Assembly: GCA_016777005.1 (NCBI GenBank)
Contig: JADHSF010000002.1
Span: 1-64,000, forward strand
From: SAR86 cluster bacterium
Lineage (GTDB): Bacteria; Pseudomonadota; Gammaproteobacteria; Magnimaribacterales; Magnimaribacteraceae
Direction: 5' to 3'
Length of the DNA stretch: 64,000 bases
In this document: piece by piece, positions 25,391 through 34,622 of the stretch
How the letters are laid out: the number at the start of each line of letters is the position of its first letter
How positions within the stretch are numbered: position 1 is the first letter of the stretch
The notes under the pieces: generated by a model
Told to the model about the DNA's origin: nothing
The model's input: the letters and a program-made list of their open reading frames with translations, nothing else
The model's database searches: none
Made by a program: the position numbers and the translations under genes

Positions 25391-26377
25391 ATGAAGATAA
25401 GTGTTGTTGATCAGTCTCCTATCTTTTCTAACTCAAGTGCTAATAAGGCCATTAAGGAAACAAGAGAGCTTGCAAAGTACTGCGATTCACTAGGTTTAAC
25501 CCGTTTTTGGTTGGCCGAACACCATGGCTCAACATCTTTTGCCGGCTGTTCTCCTGAAGTATTAATTCCGAGTCTAGCTTCAGAAACTGAATCGATCAGG
25601 ATAGGTTCTGGTGGCGTTATGTTAATGCATTACAGTCCCTATAAAGTTGCAGAAAATTTCCGATTATTAGAATCACTTTTTCCTAATAGAATTGATCTTG
25701 GCCTCGGAAGAGCTCCAGGTAGTGATGCTTTTCAAGCAGGCGCTCTGGCATATGGCTCAAAAACGACTGGGCCTGAATTCTTCGCAACTAAGATGAATGA
25801 CTTAAAATCATTCTTGGAAGGAACTGTTTCTTCAACTGAATCCTTTGAGTCCGTAAATGTAACTCCAGGACTAGGAGAGCTTCCTGAGGTCTGGCTATTA
25901 GTTTCATCTAGACAGGGGGCGGAGTATGCAGCTCACTTTGGACTACCAATGTCTTTGGCTTATTTCATTGATCCTTCATGTATAGATTTAGCCGAGGTGT
26001 ATAGAGATAACTTTCAACCTTCTATCTTTTCTAAAGAGCCTAAGATTAGTGTGGGAGTCTTTTCGATATGTGCTGATACGGATAATGAAGCAGAGGAATT
26101 ATCTTTGAGTGCTGCGGCTTGGAGACAAAATTCACAAAAAGGAATTTTTGGATCTTTCCCTACACTACAAGAGGCTAAAGAATCCGTAAATGGTGATTTG
26201 ATAGCAACTAATGACAATAGGACTTTTATTGGGGCACCACAAACAGTCAGGCAAAAGCTCCAACCTATCTTGGATAAAGTTGCGCCAGAGGAATTAAAAG
26301 TAATTACAATTTGCGAACCTTTATCTGCAAGAGTCAGATCATATGATTTAATCAAACAATCTTTTGCTCTTAATTAA
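25391..26377 (+). CDS. LLM-class flavin-dependent oxidoreductase (luciferase-like, MsnO8 group)
   Basis: The bacterial luciferase-like TIM barrel is shown by KISVVDQSPIF, LGLTRFWLAEHHGST, IRIGSGGVMLMHYSPYKVAE, NRIDLGLGRAPGSD and a late FIGAPQTVRQKL. It would use FMNH2 supplied by a partner reductase to oxidise an organic substrate. The ATG at 25391 (328 aa) is preferred over the track start at 25364, because the product then begins MKISVVDQSP as in relatives and it falls 4 bp after the preceding stop. An MFS transporter follows 15 bp later. Confidence 0.88.
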   Translation: MKISVVDQSPIFSNSSANKAIKETRELAKYCDSLGLTRFWLAEHHGSTSFAGCSPEVLIPSLASETESIRIGSGGVMLMHYSPYKVAENFRLLESLFPNRIDLGLGRAPGSDAFQAGALAYGSKTTGPEFFATKMNDLKSFLEGTVSSTESFESVNVTPGLGELPEVWLLVSSRQGAEYAAHFGLPMSLAYFIDPSCIDLAEVYRDNFQPSIFSKEPKISVGVFSICADTDNEAEELSLSAAAWRQNSQKGIFGSFPTLQEAKESVNGDLIATNDNRTFIGAPQTVRQKLQPILDKVAPEELKVITICEPLSARVRSYDLIKQSFALN

Positions 26378-26392
26378 CTAAACAGGAAATAA

Positions 26393-27628
26393 ATGGAATT
26401 AATTAAATCTCGTATTCTGAGTGAAGGAAGTATTTGGCATATCGGTAGTCTGAGCGCAGTTTATTTATCTCAAGGCCTCTCGGGAGGAACTTTATTTGCA
26501 TTAACAACCTATCTAGTTTCGATTGGTGCTTCTGTTTCTGATATCTCTTTATTATTGTCGATCACAATGATCCCTTGGACCTTGAAAGTTTTTATGGGTC
26601 CTATCATTGATTCTTTTACTCTAAGTCGTTTTGGGCGTAGAAGGTTCTGGATCTTGATAAGCCAAGTAGCAATGATGTTAGCTTTACTTCCATTAATATT
26701 TATTGAAGTGAAGTCGGTAAACCTCACTCTCATTGCCTTATTAACTCTTCATAATACATTTGTAGCTATTTCAGATATTTCTATAGATGCTCTTGCAGCA
26801 GATAGCCTGAAGGAGGATCAGCTGGCAAATGCTAATGGTTTTATGTGGGGTAGTAAAACTTTAGGTAGAGGTACTGGCATGGCTTTAGCTACTTTTGTTT
26901 TTTATGGCTATGGAGTAAACGAAGCATTCTTTCTGCTCATATTATTAATGTCTTTTATTTTCTTGTTTCCTTTATTTTCTAAAGAACTTTCTTATAAGGC
27001 TGGATTTCAATCTGAGTCTTATAAAAATAGACTGACATTAAAAGAGTTGATTACTGGTGTAAGTCAAAGCCTCTTTAATATGAGTGCCTTGGCGGCGATG
27101 ACCTTTATGATTTTCTCTAATATAGGCTATGGTATTTTTGATGTTATCTATAACGAGTTTTACATAGAAGTTTTAGGTTGGTCTGGAGAGGAGATAGGTT
27201 ATTTAAGGCCTATTGGCATGTGGCTTGGAGGCTTGCTGGGTTTATCGGCAGGAGTTTTAGCTTTTTATTTTGGAAAACGTTTTCTCTTACTCTTTTTTAT
27301 AACCTGCCAGGCATTTATATTTTTGGCTGTTAGTAGTTTTACTGCAGATACTCCCGACTCTCTGAGTACTATTGCTATTATTGGTATTGACGCCGTAGAT
27401 GCGGGATGGTCAGTTTTGATATTTTCAATTTTAATGGCCCTTTGCACTTCGAATACAAGTGCAACAAACTTTGGAATATTCATGGGATTTGGCAATATCT
27501 CTATGCTAATTGGCAATAATATCGCACCTCTTGTTTTAGATTCCGGAGACTATGGTTTTGCTTTCATAGTAGCAGCCTTATCCCTTATTCCATGTTTGTT
27601 AACTGGATACTATTTAACTAGATCTTAG
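26393..27628 (+). CDS. MFS transporter (AmpG/BT1-like)
   Basis: The 411-aa protein has about 12 hydrophobic segments. The first loop PWTLKVFMGPIIDSFTLSRFGRRRFW corresponds to the MFS motif A region as seen in AmpG-like and BT1-like carriers, with a conserved DISIDALAAD in TM4. The substrate cannot be read. AmpG imports anhydromuropeptides, but this copy is in an operon-like run with a luciferase-like oxidase and lipocalin-like protein, so another substrate is possible. An AGGAAA ribosome site precedes the ATG. The stop codon overlaps the convergent MMPL gene by 4 bp. Confidence 0.8.
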   Translation: MELIKSRILSEGSIWHIGSLSAVYLSQGLSGGTLFALTTYLVSIGASVSDISLLLSITMIPWTLKVFMGPIIDSFTLSRFGRRRFWILISQVAMMLALLPLIFIEVKSVNLTLIALLTLHNTFVAISDISIDALAADSLKEDQLANANGFMWGSKTLGRGTGMALATFVFYGYGVNEAFFLLILLMSFIFLFPLFSKELSYKAGFQSESYKNRLTLKELITGVSQSLFNMSALAAMTFMIFSNIGYGIFDVIYNEFYIEVLGWSGEEIGYLRPIGMWLGGLLGLSAGVLAFYFGKRFLLLFFITCQAFIFLAVSSFTADTPDSLSTIAIIGIDAVDAGWSVLIFSILMALCTSNTSATNFGIFMGFGNISMLIGNNIAPLVLDSGDYGFAFIVAALSLIPCLLTGYYLTRS

Positions 27629-29919
27629 TTAAACTTTCTTTTATCAAATTTTACTAGAAGATTTGGAAAGAGAAAGAAGTCTATAAGAAGAGCAACTATA
27701 AAAGCAATAATAGAAAATTGAGCAAAATCATGAAGTGGAATGAAATTAACTAAATGCAATACTGCAAAGCCCATCGATAGAACAGCTGTCATGATTATTA
27801 AAGCGAAGCCAACCGCTTCAAAAGAAAAATAGATAGCTTCTTCTGGACTTTTGCCCAGTTCTTTTCTTGCCAAGTCATATTTACTAAGTAAATGTACTGT
27901 AAAATCTACAATTATTCCTAAAGTAGACCCCATACCTACGGCAACCATGAAGCTGACTTGTCCATTCAGGATTGCCCAGACTCCAAAAGCACTTCCAATT
28001 GGTAAAATATTTGGAAAAGAAGAAAGAAGGCCAAACAGAGTCGAACGAAAGAAAAAACCAAGAATAAGCGTAATGATAGAGAGGCCAATTGCGACACCTG
28101 TGATTAAAGATTCAACAATAACCTTATTCATGTGTGAAAAGACCACTCTAAATCCTGCCGGTTCTGAAATAATAGAATTTAATCCATTTTCATCTAAGTA
28201 AGCATTAACTTTTTGGTTGAATGCCAGATACTCATTCCCTGTCATATCCTTTAGAGTTGCTGCTATTTTTGTAGAGCCTCTATCCTGACTAATAGAACTA
28301 TTCATATCTAGACCCATCGGAAGGGACATTTCATAAAAGAATAGATATTGAGAAGATAGCTCTTGATCATCAGGTATGACTTTCCAATTTAGGTCATCGC
28401 CGTGCATGCTTTTATTGAGTGTTTTCATTGTTCTCGCTAGAGAAGTTACATGATTTACTTCATCCTGCTCCTCTAACCAAAGAGAGAACTGATCTATAAA
28501 TCTCAGAAATTGAGGATTTGATACACTGCCGTTTTGAGAATCCGCCCTGAAGCTTACTGGAAATGTAACACCTAGTTTTTCATCAAGCCATAAAGTATCT
28601 GGGCTGAAAGAACTGTATCTATCAGAATACATTTGTGTTGGATTATCGTCTAATTCATTTAATGGTATTAATGAAATAAGAAATAAACTCATTGCTGGCA
28701 CCAGCCAAATAAAAGTCTTTCCTTTAGAGAGACTAAATACAGCTATTTTTTTTGCAAATCTTGTTTGAGTTTCGGTTGATTGAGGTATTTTAACTTTTAA
28801 AAATGAGATTATTGGTGCAACAAAAAATATCGTGAAGACAAATGCCAAAAACACTCCTACCGAAATTCCATTACCTAAATCTCTTAGTGGTGCAACTTCT
28901 AAGATATTAAAAGATAAGAAACCTATACAGGTTGTTATGGTGGTTAAGAAGAGAGGTTGAAGATTTAATTCAAGGCTTCTCATCATAGATTCTTCTGTTG
29001 TCTTGCCTTGAGTTCGCTGTTGAAAATAGATACTGAATAAATGGACACAATCCGCTAGTGCGAGAGTGATAATGAGTATTGGAAAAACTATCACCATTTG
29101 ATTAAGTGCATTTTCCATCAATCCAATTGATCCAAATGTAGAACCTATTGTGAGAAAAACAACCGCAACAGTCGCTATCACTGCAGCTAGACTTCTTAAA
29201 AGGAAGAAGACAGATAAGAAGATTAGTAAAAGCATTAGAGGCAAAACTATAGGCACTTCTGCTTGGACCATTTTTGGACTTATGTATTCTTGGTAGGGAT
29301 TACCCGTTAGCCTGATATCGAGTTGAGGATAATCCAATTTTGCTTCATCAAGGAATTCAAGAATAAATTCAACGGTAGTAATTAGATTTGCTTCTTTATT
29401 TGGCTGAGGGGGGTCAATAACAATACTTATAATTGTGGTCTGTTTGTCTTCAGAGACAAGGAATCCGTAAATTGCTTCTTCACTCTCTACCAATTTTTCT
29501 TTTTCTTTAATAATCTTTTCACTTAGAGAAAGTGCATTTTCAACAAAAGGTCCAACTAACAAATCATCTTCTACTGATTTCACATAAGAGTAATTAGTAA
29601 GACTATCAACCCTAATTGAGAATGGAGTTGCCCATGATTTTTTTGTTAATTCTTCAATTAAATTGAGAGTTTCTTTTTTAAAAATTGATTCACCCTTACC
29701 ATTAATAGCAATAACCATATTATCTGTTGGAAGGAAGGTCTCATCTATATCTGTGTTAAGAGCAGTAGCAGGGTGATTTTCTGGAAAAAAAGTTTCCATA
29801 TCGGGATTGAAAGTAAGTTGAGTCACTCCCTGGGTGAGGCCAACAAACAATAGCATGCTAAATAGTATTGAAATAACTCGATATTTAATTATCCAAGATG
29901 CAATTAAAGTTTTGCTCAT
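27625..29919 (-). CDS. MMPL/RND-superfamily lipid exporter
   Basis: The 764-aa inner-membrane protein shows two-fold symmetry. TM1 is followed by a large periplasmic loop with NPDMETFFPENHP, then five TMs including LADCVHLFSIYFQQR, then a second TM and loop and the last TM bundle (VGMGSTLGIIVDFTVHLLSK). This is the MMPL/HpnN-like pattern of proton-driven hydrophobe transporters. It ends the operon TetR - LolA-like - barrel - MMPL, 3 bp after the barrel gene. The cargo is probably a lipid or hydrophobic metabolite. This is inferred, and sterol, hopanoid or fatty acid cargo cannot be told apart. Confidence 0.85.
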   Translation of the reverse strand: MSKTLIASWIIKYRVISILFSMLLFVGLTQGVTQLTFNPDMETFFPENHPATALNTDIDETFLPTDNMVIAINGKGESIFKKETLNLIEELTKKSWATPFSIRVDSLTNYSYVKSVEDDLLVGPFVENALSLSEKIIKEKEKLVESEEAIYGFLVSEDKQTTIISIVIDPPQPNKEANLITTVEFILEFLDEAKLDYPQLDIRLTGNPYQEYISPKMVQAEVPIVLPLMLLLIFLSVFFLLRSLAAVIATVAVVFLTIGSTFGSIGLMENALNQMVIVFPILIITLALADCVHLFSIYFQQRTQGKTTEESMMRSLELNLQPLFLTTITTCIGFLSFNILEVAPLRDLGNGISVGVFLAFVFTIFFVAPIISFLKVKIPQSTETQTRFAKKIAVFSLSKGKTFIWLVPAMSLFLISLIPLNELDDNPTQMYSDRYSSFSPDTLWLDEKLGVTFPVSFRADSQNGSVSNPQFLRFIDQFSLWLEEQDEVNHVTSLARTMKTLNKSMHGDDLNWKVIPDDQELSSQYLFFYEMSLPMGLDMNSSISQDRGSTKIAATLKDMTGNEYLAFNQKVNAYLDENGLNSIISEPAGFRVVFSHMNKVIVESLITGVAIGLSIITLILGFFFRSTLFGLLSSFPNILPIGSAFGVWAILNGQVSFMVAVGMGSTLGIIVDFTVHLLSKYDLARKELGKSPEEAIYFSFEAVGFALIIMTAVLSMGFAVLHLVNFIPLHDFAQFSIIAFIVALLIDFFLFPNLLVKFDKRKFN

Positions 29920-29922
29920 TCC

Positions 29923-31089
29923 TTATTCTCCAAAATAATATATAAATTCTATCCTTAGAAAGTCATCTTCTTTAAAAGATTGAAAAATCTTCCTTTCTCC
30001 GTTGTCCTCGTTTATATCGTCAAAGTAAACCCCTTCTATAGACACTAAACAACAGTTCCCTAATCTCCTAGTTGCTTCTAGAAGAAATCCTATCTCCTCT
30101 GATCTCTCGTTATAGGTTAGACCTGATAAAATTTGAGTATCAGAAATATCATTCAAAGTAAGTCTAGTTCCTAAAACGGTAGGTGAACTGACTAGTCTAT
30201 CGTCATGATTAGCTTCAATAATCCATCCGAGATCTAATCTTGTATGAAGAATTCCGACTTGGGTGTATTCAAAGCCATATGTAGCAGCCGTAAACCGATC
30301 GCCCTGTCCAGAGCGAGAAATAAATTCGCCTTTGAGCGCTAAACTTCCGAAGAAGTACTGCATTTCTAATCCAGATTGATCAATGACTTCGTAAAGAGGA
30401 GAGAGTTTATTAAGTTTCTTTTCTGACGCTATATACCTCGGTTCTCTTGTGGTACCTGAAAAATGTGACAATGCTACTTCAAAATTATCATAGTAATTAC
30501 TCCATCTAATGGCGAAATCGACTCTTTTATTTTTTGCCGAGGAAATATACAAAGGATTGTCAGTATCAGTAATGATACCAAACCTTAGTCTTCCGTCTTG
30601 ACCTGCAAAAGTCCTTTCTCTGAAACCAATAAGCGTATAAATATCAAGAAGACCCCAGTCACTTTCATATGAAAATTTTATCATCGGCTGACCAAGCTTA
30701 TCTTCACCATCGAAGCTTTCTGAAGTATCAGTTTGATTAATAATATCTACTCTATGAGTCGTTTCCGTAACACCCCAAAACTCCTTACTTATTCCAAACT
30801 TAATTTCTTTATCTTCAAATATTTCTAGTAAATATAATTCTTGGATATCAAATAAATTTCTTTCTGCATCTTTGTTGTCCTTCCTAAATTTCGGTTTTAT
30901 ATGAATTATTCTTTCGCCTTCTTCAATAAATAGTTCTGGAGATAAGGTGAAGGAGGTGTGGCTTTTGTCTTGACCTTGTGTTGCCTCATTAAAGAAATAT
31001 CTGTTGTCTATAGAATATTCTCCAATTACCTCACCAGGTAAAACCGTGCTGAAGAAGACCGTAATGGTAAGAATTCTCCAGACAGTCAT
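29923..31089 (-). CDS. Predicted outer-membrane beta-barrel protein
   Basis: The 388-aa protein starts with a signal peptide (about residues 1-22). It continues with repeated amphipathic beta strands bearing alternating aromatic residues and ends with a C-terminal aromatic strand (LRIEFIYYFGE). No enzyme motif is visible. It resembles the DUF1302/porin-like partners found beside MMPL exporters. Placement between a LolA-fold protein and an MMPL transporter suggests an outer-membrane channel or acceptor for the same cargo. I do not recognise a named family. Confidence 0.6.
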   Translation of the reverse strand: MTVWRILTITVFFSTVLPGEVIGEYSIDNRYFFNEATQGQDKSHTSFTLSPELFIEEGERIIHIKPKFRKDNKDAERNLFDIQELYLLEIFEDKEIKFGISKEFWGVTETTHRVDIINQTDTSESFDGEDKLGQPMIKFSYESDWGLLDIYTLIGFRERTFAGQDGRLRFGIITDTDNPLYISSAKNKRVDFAIRWSNYYDNFEVALSHFSGTTREPRYIASEKKLNKLSPLYEVIDQSGLEMQYFFGSLALKGEFISRSGQGDRFTAATYGFEYTQVGILHTRLDLGWIIEANHDDRLVSSPTVLGTRLTLNDISDTQILSGLTYNERSEEIGFLLEATRRLGNCCLVSIEGVYFDDINEDNGERKIFQSFKEDDFLRIEFIYYFGE

Positions 31090-31890
31090 TTACCTAGATC
31101 TTCTTAAACTATTTTGTGAGAAGTCTTTATCTGTGAAACCTGTATTAAGTTTTACATCCTCAAACATCAATATAGAACTCTTTTCGTTCTGATGATTGAT
31201 CATTTTTATCATGTGGGGCTGCCAATAAGAATCTTTGTAGAGCCTGTAATCTTCAAACGTTTGGGTTTTTAGGTGGAAAGACTTTCTATCGTAGTGATAT
31301 ATTTTCTGAACTAGGTAGTTTTCCTTATCAATCCAAACCAGCTGCTTTGTATAGCCAGAGTAGGGGTCAAGAGGGCGTCTTTCAATAACGAAGCATATTA
31401 AATCTTTGCATACTTCTTCTCCGATGAATGTATATTCATATTTTTCTACTTCTTGAAATGAAAAATCTTCAAAAGAAAATTCACTTCCCAAGAAAGGACC
31501 TGATTTATTCTTAGATGCAATCCTTTTCACTCTCTTCAAAGCAGGTAGATATAGCCATTGATCATCCGATTCAACCTTATGAGCATAGGATAATATCGCA
31601 ACACCCTTTACATCTCTTGGACTCTCGAAAACAGCTATTGACTTATCTCCATCTTCTGGGACTTCTAGTCTTTTAAAGGAGAGCTTTCTTTCAACGACAT
31701 CACCTTTTCTGTTAATCAATTGCATTGTCATGGAAGATGAGCTGTCACCATATCCATCATTATTTTTATCACTGAGTTTGGCGATTTCTAGTCCCTTATT
31801 TGCTGAAATTCCTCCAGAGAGGATTAATGTCATTGCAAGGATGAATAGGGCTATCGGTCTTTTAAAAAAGAAATAATTTGATCGACTCAT
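31090..31890 (-). CDS. LolA-fold outer membrane lipoprotein-sorting-like protein
   Basis: The 266-aa protein has a signal peptide ending near residue 30. The following domain fits the LolA-like family annotated 'outer membrane lipoprotein-sorting protein': SSSMTMQLINRKGDVVERKL, DDQWLYLPALKRVKRIASKN, and GSEFSFEDF. It probably binds hydrophobic cargo in the periplasm. It abuts the barrel gene with no gap and overlaps tetR by 4 bp. Members of this family recur with MMPL exporters, so a periplasmic shuttle role is likely, though not the classical lipoprotein pathway. Confidence 0.82.
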   Translation of the reverse strand: MSRSNYFFFKRPIALFILAMTLILSGGISANKGLEIAKLSDKNNDGYGDSSSSMTMQLINRKGDVVERKLSFKRLEVPEDGDKSIAVFESPRDVKGVAILSYAHKVESDDQWLYLPALKRVKRIASKNKSGPFLGSEFSFEDFSFQEVEKYEYTFIGEEVCKDLICFVIERRPLDPYSGYTKQLVWIDKENYLVQKIYHYDRKSFHLKTQTFEDYRLYKDSYWQPHMIKMINHQNEKSSILMFEDVKLNTGFTDKDFSQNSLRRSR

Positions 31891-32546
31891 AATAAAACTC
31901 CTCCATGTATATTTTTAACTATTTTTTTTGATTCTTGGCTTAGATGAGGTTCTAATACCCTTATTAATAAACCCATACCTCTTTGAATTAAGAAACTTTC
32001 ATCTTTGTCTGGGTACTTTCTTGAAGAGAGAGAAAACCAATTATCAGCCACAAGGAAAATGATTTCGCTCAAGTCCTCAAGTTCATTGTCTTTGAAATTA
32101 AAGATACCTATATCCCTACCCAGTAGAGCTTCCTCTTTGATCTTGTTGAATCTGATTTGATTTAAATTATTTAACTTATCGGCTAATGACTGATCACTAG
32201 AAAAATAGTTAATAAGATTATCTCTAAATAAGTATCTGAAATCCCAATTGAAATAATATTGAGAAAATAGTTGTTTGATTAATACCTCTAAATCAATTTT
32301 ATTTACTATTTCTAGTTCAAGATCAAAATTGGCTGTAAAGAGTTCGATATGAGACTCAACCAAACTCTTTTTAGATTTAAAGTGATACCAAAGCGTTCCT
32401 TCACTGACTTTAGCAGAAGAAGCTAAAAGGGAGGTCGTTACTCCAACAAAACCTTTCCTGTTAAAAAGCTCAAGACTGCCTTTAAGTAACTTGTCTTTTG
32501 TGCTGCCTGAAAACAAGGCATTAGTTCTAGTGGATAAATTTATCAT
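31887..32546 (-). CDS. TetR-family transcriptional regulator of the MMPL operon
   Basis: The N-terminal HTH domain is clear (KLLKGSLELFNRKGFVGVTT, then AKVSEGTLWYHFKSKKSLVE), and the variable C-terminal ligand domain has no recognisable specificity. The operon downstream carries its likely targets. Two identical palindromes lie directly upstream of its ATG, supporting autorepression. The ATG at 32546 leaves only 2 nt to the first palindrome and no Shine-Dalgarno, so translation may be leaderless or begin at an internal TTG (residue 11). The ligand is probably a lipid-like effector. Confidence 0.88.
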   Translation of the reverse strand: MINLSTRTNALFSGSTKDKLLKGSLELFNRKGFVGVTTSLLASSAKVSEGTLWYHFKSKKSLVESHIELFTANFDLELEIVNKIDLEVLIKQLFSQYYFNWDFRYLFRDNLINYFSSDQSLADKLNNLNQIRFNKIKEEALLGRDIGIFNFKDNELEDLSEIIFLVADNWFSLSSRKYPDKDESFLIQRGMGLLIRVLEPHLSQESKKIVKNIHGGVLL

Positions 32547-32547
32547 T

Positions 32548-32590
32548 TAGGGTAATTACCCTATATATTAGGGTAATTACCCTAATATAT
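32548..32590. promoter_or_regulatory. Twin palindromic operator for the TetR regulator
   Basis: AGGGTAATTACCCT occurs at 32549-32562 and again at 32570-32583, exactly 21 bp apart (two helical turns). The flanks extend the symmetry to 16 bp for the first copy (32548-32563) and 28 bp for the second (32563-32590). AT-rich -10-like sequences lie between and beside them, so a bound repressor dimer pair would cover the promoter. Confidence 0.85.
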
Positions 32591-32626
32591 CAAATAAGAT
32601 AGATTTAAAGTTAAACAAAATAGTTC

Positions 32627-33508
32627 TTAATCTAGATAGCTTTTTTGAATACTAGAGAAATCAAGATTTTCAAACCCTTGATTATTTAGCTCTTGATATA
32701 GCTCTTTGGCTAGTTTTCCTAAAGGAGTATTAGACTCAGATTGAGTGGCTAGCTCTTCAGCAAGATTTAAATCTTTCAACATCAAGGAGTTCAAGAACCC
32801 TCCTGAATAATTGTTACTTGCAGGAACTTCATCCATGACTCCGGGGAAGGGATTATATTTTTCAAGAGACCAGTTTCCACCTGAACTGTTCTTCATTATT
32901 TCCGACAGAATTGCAGGGTCCATTCCATTATTAACCCCCATAGCGATTGTCTCAGCTGTTCCACACATATGGATTGCTAGAAGCATATTATTACAAAGTT
33001 TAGCTACTTGACCTGATCCTGATGGGCCCGCATAAAAGGTTTTATCACCCATAATTTCAAAAAGAGGAGTTGCTTTCTTAAGGTGTTCATCATTTCCTCC
33101 TACTATGAAAGTGAGAGTTCCAAGTTCTGCACCTTTGACGCCCCCAGACACTGGAGCATCTAACATAGCGATATCCATCTTGGCTGCTTCTTTCGAAACC
33201 TTTTTTGTAACTTGAGGGCTAATTGTGGAAGACTCTATAACAATTATGTCTTTGTTAATTTCTCCTAGTAAATTTTCCTTTAAGAAAATATTTTCTACTG
33301 CCATGTCGTTTGGCAACATTGTGATAAGCGCGTCTATATTCTCTAGAACTTCTGAGGCTGTATTTTTGGTTTTCATCCCTAATTCATCTGCTTTTAGCAT
33401 TGCATACACAGATAAATCGAAGGCATTAATTTCAATACCGGCCTTTAAGATATTACTGGCCATAGGTAAGCCCATATTGCCTAAACCTATAAATCCAACT
33501 CTTTTCAT
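32627..33508 (-). CDS. mmsB: 3-hydroxyisobutyrate dehydrogenase
   Basis: The 293-aa protein has the NAD-binding start GFIGLGNMGLPMASNI, the substrate motif LDAPVSGGVKGAELGTLTFIVGG, and the catalytic Lys region GQVAKLCNNMLL. It oxidises 3-hydroxyisobutyrate to methylmalonate semialdehyde. It is the last gene of the valine operon, 1 bp after the 3-hydroxyisobutyryl-CoA hydrolase gene. Length matches P. aeruginosa MmsB (298 aa). Confidence 0.95.
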   Translation of the reverse strand: MKRVGFIGLGNMGLPMASNILKAGIEINAFDLSVYAMLKADELGMKTKNTASEVLENIDALITMLPNDMAVENIFLKENLLGEINKDIIVIESSTISPQVTKKVSKEAAKMDIAMLDAPVSGGVKGAELGTLTFIVGGNDEHLKKATPLFEIMGDKTFYAGPSGSGQVAKLCNNMLLAIHMCGTAETIAMGVNNGMDPAILSEIMKNSSGGNWSLEKYNPFPGVMDEVPASNNYSGGFLNSLMLKDLNLAEELATQSESNTPLGKLAKELYQELNNQGFENLDFSSIQKSYLD

Positions 33509-33509
33509 T

Positions 33510-34622
33510 TTAAAGATCCTCCAAAGGATTTTGTCTCCAGGCTAGCTCTGTATGCTTGTCTATCCACTCTTTTGATACTTTTGAAATAGACCCATACTTC
33601 CACTTTGGTTTATTGTCTTTATCAATTATTAATGCCCTTATACCTTCCTTGAAATCTCCAATTCTAGTAACTTGTGTAGCTAAATTCAGTTCAAACTGAA
33701 ATACCTCTTTTAGGCTAAGGTTAGGAGAATTTAAACACTGAAGCCAAATTAAATGTGCGGACATTGGGCTTCCTCTTTTAAGTGACTCTTTTCCTTTTTC
33801 ATACCACTCATCTGCAGATGCATTATTCATAATATTCTCAAAAACATCTAAAAGGTTATCCTCACGAGTCATAGACTGTATTGTCTTCAGTTCCTCTTTC
33901 ACTTTACTAGCAGAGAAGTTCGCCACTTTTTCTGAATATTGATTATTTTTGATTAAAGAGTCTAAAAGAATTAAGTTCTTGTCAGCTTCATCTTGCCAGG
34001 TTATGTCTTGAATATCTAAAAGAAAATTATCTATATCTTTAGAGCTTAATGAACCATCTATTAAATTGCAGAAACTCATATCAGCAGAATTAAGTTGGGT
34101 TGCTGTTAGCATAATATAAATACCAAGACCTTCCGGTAGGTCTTTTATTAAAGACGTAAAGCCAACATCAGGAAACAAACCAACACCAATTTCTGGCATA
34201 GCAAACTTTGTTCTTTCAGTTGCAATCTTATAAGAACTACTAAACATCAAACCAGCCCCACCTCCCATTACAATTCCATCTAATAAGGAGACTATAGGTT
34301 TAGAAAAATTATGGAGTTTATAGTCCAATCTATATTCTGATTCAAAAAATGATTCTGCAAAAACAGGACCTTCTGGCGAGCACATTGATTCATATAGCGC
34401 CCTTATGTCACCGCCAGCACAAAATGCTTTTTCACCTGCACCACTTAATAAGACCATTTTAATTTGTGGATCAACTTCCCAATCATCTAATAGATTAGAG
34501 ATCTTGTTAACCATATTCATGGTTAACGAATTTAATGTTTCGGGAGAATTGAGTGTTATGTGACCAACTTTAGTGTCATGTTGACACTCTAATATCTCTA
34601 CTAATAACTCTTCATTAGGCAT
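33510..34622 (-). CDS. 3-hydroxyisobutyryl-CoA hydrolase (crotonase fold)
   Basis: The 370-aa crotonase-fold protein is longer than typical hydratases (about 260 aa). It has the HIBCH-type motifs GAGEKAFCAGGDIRALYE, DGIVMGGGAGLMFSSSYKIA and MPEIGVGLFPDVGFTSLI. Glu in the PEIG and Asp in the LFPD motif are the usual catalytic residues. It releases 3-hydroxyisobutyrate from its CoA ester in valine breakdown. It overlaps the enoyl-CoA hydratase gene by 8 bp. Confidence 0.93.
   Translation of the reverse strand: MPNEELLVEILECQHDTKVGHITLNSPETLNSLTMNMVNKISNLLDDWEVDPQIKMVLLSGAGEKAFCAGGDIRALYESMCSPEGPVFAESFFESEYRLDYKLHNFSKPIVSLLDGIVMGGGAGLMFSSSYKIATERTKFAMPEIGVGLFPDVGFTSLIKDLPEGLGIYIMLTATQLNSADMSFCNLIDGSLSSKDIDNFLLDIQDITWQDEADKNLILLDSLIKNNQYSEKVANFSASKVKEELKTIQSMTREDNLLDVFENIMNNASADEWYEKGKESLKRGSPMSAHLIWLQCLNSPNLSLKEVFQFELNLATQVTRIGDFKEGIRALIIDKDNKPKWKYGSISKVSKEWIDKHTELAWRQNPLEDL

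Noticed and set aside
27851-28201. 116-aa + strand ORF
   Set aside because: It is antisense to the MMPL transporter, with no recognisable domain.
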